From Lachnospiraceae bacterium (GTDB taxonomy: Bacteria; Bacillota; Clostridia; Lachnospirales; Lachnospiraceae), in the NCBI GenBank assembly GCA_017483425.1, contig JAFUWM010000365.1, forward strand, positions 1 to 7,191: DNA of 7,191 nucleotides, read 5' to 3'. The notes under the pieces are model-generated. The model had not been told where the DNA came from. It worked only from the letters and a program-made list of their open reading frames with translations, and made no database searches. The position numbers and the translations under genes are program-made. Positions 5,013 through 7,191 of the stretch are shown here, in pieces (the first letter of the stretch is position 1; every line of letters starts with the position of its first letter).

Positions 5013-6746
5013 ATGAAGCCGGTGATTGTTTTCGACAAAAATGAAGTAAATATTGATTACGGGGCTGCCCTGCAGTCAATCCCCGGAAACAGTCTTGAGC
5101 AGCTTTTTGATGTGCTTTCGGAGTGTATTGAGGGGAGATTTATGTTCGTTGAGTATATCCCCGAGGGCGTGTCGCGCTGGTCAAGGGAAGCGGTCGACTA
5201 TTTCGGCCTGCCGGGAACCCATATAAAAGACGGGGCAAGGGTATGGGGAGAGCTTATCATGCCCGAAGAAAAGAGTGCATATCTTGATCAGATCAGGGAT
5301 CTCGAGGCAGGAAAGGCGGATGAACTTAACTATCTTACCAGAGTCAGGAACGCGGATGATATATACCAGACTATGGGATGCAGGGCGAAGCTTATAAAGT
5401 CTAAAGACGGTGCGCCTCTTTTCTTTGTCGGCGTTATCCAGAATTATGAGAAGCTGGATACGATCGATCCGGTTACCGGATTATTTTCAAGAAACAATCT
5501 TATAGTTACGATAGAGCATTATCTCAGGGATAATAAGCCCTTTGTTGTATCGGAGTTCGGGATAAGGAATTTCTTCAGCTTTAACACGGATTTCGGATAT
5601 GATGAAGGAAACCGTCTGCTGAAAAAAGTCGCGAACTGGCTTGAGGACAAGAAAAGAAGAGGAGTTCTTTTCAGGGCGGAGGGAACTAAATTCGTTCACG
5701 TCGTTGTTGAAGAAGAGCATACCACGGGCGAGATCCATGAGATGTTTGACGGATTGAAGCGCTTCCTGAAAAATGATGTGAATGTAAACGGTATGCATGT
5801 GGGACTTGACCTTTGCGGGGGAGCGATGCATGTGTCGGATATGACGCTTGATGCATCTACGGTATATAACAGCGTGCAGTATGCCTTGTCTCAGGCAAAG
5901 GCGGAGAACCGCATGGAGCTTTTAGTCTACAATGAGGAGATGCAGAATAAAAGCAGAGCCCAGCTCGCTTCTCTTAACAGGATAAGAAAAAATGTAGCAA
6001 ACGGATGCAACGGCTTTTTCATGGTGTACCAGCCTATAGTGAGCGCGGAGGATGAGACGGTCGTCGGCATGGAGGCTCTCATAAGATACCGGGATGAAAA
6101 CGGCAGTATCGTTCCGCCGAATGACTTTATTCCATGGCTTGAAAAGGATACGGTTTTTTATGAGCTTGGAAGCTTTATACTTAAGAGCGCCATGGATGAC
6201 GCGAAGCGGATAATAGATACACACCCTGATTTTATAGTAAACGTAAATCTGGCGTACCCGCAGCTGCAGAGGGAGGATTTTAAGACAGATCTGAAGCAGC
6301 TTATAGAAGATGCGGAATATGATGCGAAAAACCTGAAGCTGGAGTTGACAGAGAGATGCAGGCTTTTGGATATGGATTCGCTCAGAAACGATATGGTATA
6401 TTTCAAGAGCAGCGGGATCCAGACGGCGCTGGATGATTTCGGAACGGGATACTCTGCCTTGGGGCTTCTGATAAATCTGCCTGTTGACCAGATAAAGATA
6501 GATAAATCTTTCATTGATGATATAGAGGATGATGTTCCGAGACAGTGTCTCCTTGAAGCGATCACGGACTGCGCGTCAAAGCTCGGGGTGTATTGCTGTG
6601 TTGAGGGGATAGAGACTGCAGAAATGAAGGACTATATAAAGGATAATTACAAGGTAACAAGCTTCCAGGGATATTATTATTCAAGGCCGGTGGAGATAGA
6701 TGATTTCGTGGACTGGATGATGGAATATGAAGAGAAGCTTGCCTGA
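5013..6746 (+). CDS. PAS-GGDEF(degenerate)-EAL c-di-GMP phosphodiesterase
   Basis: Predicted to hydrolyse the second messenger c-di-GMP, a signal for the switch between motility and attachment. The 577 residues hold three domains. A PAS-like sensor spans about 36-146. A GGDEF-fold domain (about 151-308) opens with DPVTGLFSRNNL, but its signature is AEGTKF (222-227) instead of GGDEF, so it should not synthesise c-di-GMP. An EAL domain (about 335-572) has E354-A355-L356, N412, E444 in LELTE, D474-D475 in DDFGTGYSAL, K495, E531 and Q552 in FQGYYYSRP, all positions expected of an active phosphodiesterase. No transmembrane segment is seen, so it is cytoplasmic. No Shine-Dalgarno precedes this ATG. 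An internal ATG at 5142 has AGGGGAG (5131-5137) but would cut into the PAS domain, so 5013 is preferred. It probably forms an operon with the next gene, 23 bp downstream. Confidence 0.92.
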   Translation: MKPVIVFDKNEVNIDYGAALQSIPGNSLEQLFDVLSECIEGRFMFVEYIPEGVSRWSREAVDYFGLPGTHIKDGARVWGELIMPEEKSAYLDQIRDLEAGKADELNYLTRVRNADDIYQTMGCRAKLIKSKDGAPLFFVGVIQNYEKLDTIDPVTGLFSRNNLIVTIEHYLRDNKPFVVSEFGIRNFFSFNTDFGYDEGNRLLKKVANWLEDKKRRGVLFRAEGTKFVHVVVEEEHTTGEIHEMFDGLKRFLKNDVNVNGMHVGLDLCGGAMHVSDMTLDASTVYNSVQYALSQAKAENRMELLVYNEEMQNKSRAQLASLNRIRKNVANGCNGFFMVYQPIVSAEDETVVGMEALIRYRDENGSIVPPNDFIPWLEKDTVFYELGSFILKSAMDDAKRIIDTHPDFIVNVNLAYPQLQREDFKTDLKQLIEDAEYDAKNLKLELTERCRLLDMDSLRNDMVYFKSSGIQTALDDFGTGYSALGLLINLPVDQIKIDKSFIDDIEDDVPRQCLLEAITDCASKLGVYCCVEGIETAEMKDYIKDNYKVTSFQGYYYSRPVEIDDFVDWMMEYEEKLA

Positions 6747-6769
6747 TATCTATATGACAGAGGATCGCA

Positions 6770-7191
6770 ATGAGTTCTGATGAAGAGTATTTAGACCGGC
6801 TGCTGCAGTCGATCGAGAATAAAGAATCAGAGATCAAGACAGATGTCCTGCCGGATATACCCGATGTCCAGCAGGATCTTGTCATGCCTGCGGATATAGA
6901 GACTGAAACCGCCCAGGATATGGCTGAGTTCGCGGCTGAACAAGAAGCGGAAGCTTCCGTGCCGGATATTGCTGTTCCCGAGACTGAGGAACCGTTTGAT
7001 GTGCTTGCGGCCATGAATGATATAGACATTTCTGAGCCGGAACCGGATACCTCTGACCATATGGTTGAGGAGATGCGCACGCTGGATCCCACGCCAAACC
7101 TCGACGAACCGGTTGTCTTTTCGGAGGAGGAATTACCGGAGGAAGAACCGGAACCCGAGCCTATACCAGTGCCCGAGCCTGAACCGGAGCC
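6770..7191 (+). CDS. partial acidic Pro/Glu-rich protein, N-terminal part only
   Basis: An open frame starts at ATG 6770 and stays open to the window end (140 complete codons), so the C-terminus is missing. AGAGGA at 6759-6764 is a suitable Shine-Dalgarno, 5 nt before the ATG. The product begins MSSDEEYLDRLLQSIENKESE, a short likely amphipathic helix, then becomes low-complexity: 46 of 140 residues are Asp/Glu and only four are Lys/Arg. It ends in a PEPEP-type run (about 124-140) with no stop yet. No hydrophobic segment or known domain is visible; any folded domain would lie beyond the window. It is 23 bp after the EAL gene on the same strand with no terminator between, so the two are probably cotranscribed. 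I do not recognise the family. Confidence 0.8.
   Translation, partial: MSSDEEYLDRLLQSIENKESEIKTDVLPDIPDVQQDLVMPADIETETAQDMAEFAAEQEAEASVPDIAVPETEEPFDVLAAMNDIDISEPEPDTSDHMVEEMRTLDPTPNLDEPVVFSEEELPEEEPEPEPIPVPEPEPE

Noticed and set aside
5142..6746. Alternative start of the EAL protein at the internal ATG 5142, which has an upstream AGGGGAG
   Set aside because: It would remove the first strand of the PAS-like domain, and its SD spacing is short (4 nt). Kept only as an alternative.
6562..7092. Minus-strand 176-codon open frame at the right edge
   Set aside because: It overlaps the conserved EAL C-terminus and the acidic plus-strand gene that has a good ribosome binding site; its Ser-rich composition is a shadow of the opposite codons.

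Overview
The window looks like ordinary chromosome from a Firmicute of the class Clostridia, most likely a motile Lachnospiraceae-type bacterium. This is inferred from an RNase Y gene, a CheV of Bacillus/Clostridium type, a small protein resembling a family common in Lachnospiraceae, moderate GC, frequent ATA/AGA/AGG codons, consensus-like sigma-A promoters and compact intrinsic terminators. No database search was possible, so genus is not assigned. There is no rRNA, tRNA, IS element, phage gene or CRISPR array.

Layout: (1) 1-1697 is a sigma-A promoter, a short leader and rny (RNase Y, the membrane-anchored endoribonuclease), followed by a GC-rich hairpin. (2) 1729-2529 encodes an unrecognised single-pass membrane protein with a very acidic linker and a C-terminal domain; it lacks a clear promoter and may be read through from rny. 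(3) 2530-2688 is an intergenic region with a perfect 33-bp direct repeat. Each copy is promoter-shaped, and an intrinsic terminator lies between them. The second copy has an intact extended -10 and drives cheV (2689-3591, CheW-receiver scaffold). (4) A strong hairpin at 3606-3632 ends both cheV and the convergent small gene at 3663-3860 (minus strand, DUF6465-like). (5) A 91-bp divergent intergenic region with a palindromic -10 separates that gene from a CobD/HisC-like PLP enzyme (3952-4986). (6) A PAS / degenerate GGDEF / intact EAL protein, a predicted c-di-GMP phosphodiesterase, occupies 5013-6746. It is followed 23 bp later by an acidic, Pro-Glu-rich coding region (from 6770) that runs off the window.

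Functional picture: two genes point to motility or lifestyle signalling (CheV for chemotaxis adaptation, EAL protein for c-di-GMP removal), and one to global mRNA turnover (RNase Y). The aminotransferase and the two acidic proteins have no role that the sequence reveals. I did not find a convincing new multi-gene system. The items most worth a second look are the duplicated promoter around a terminator, the hairpin on the rny ribosome binding site, and two adjacent genes without a Shine-Dalgarno sequence, one of which may be leaderless.
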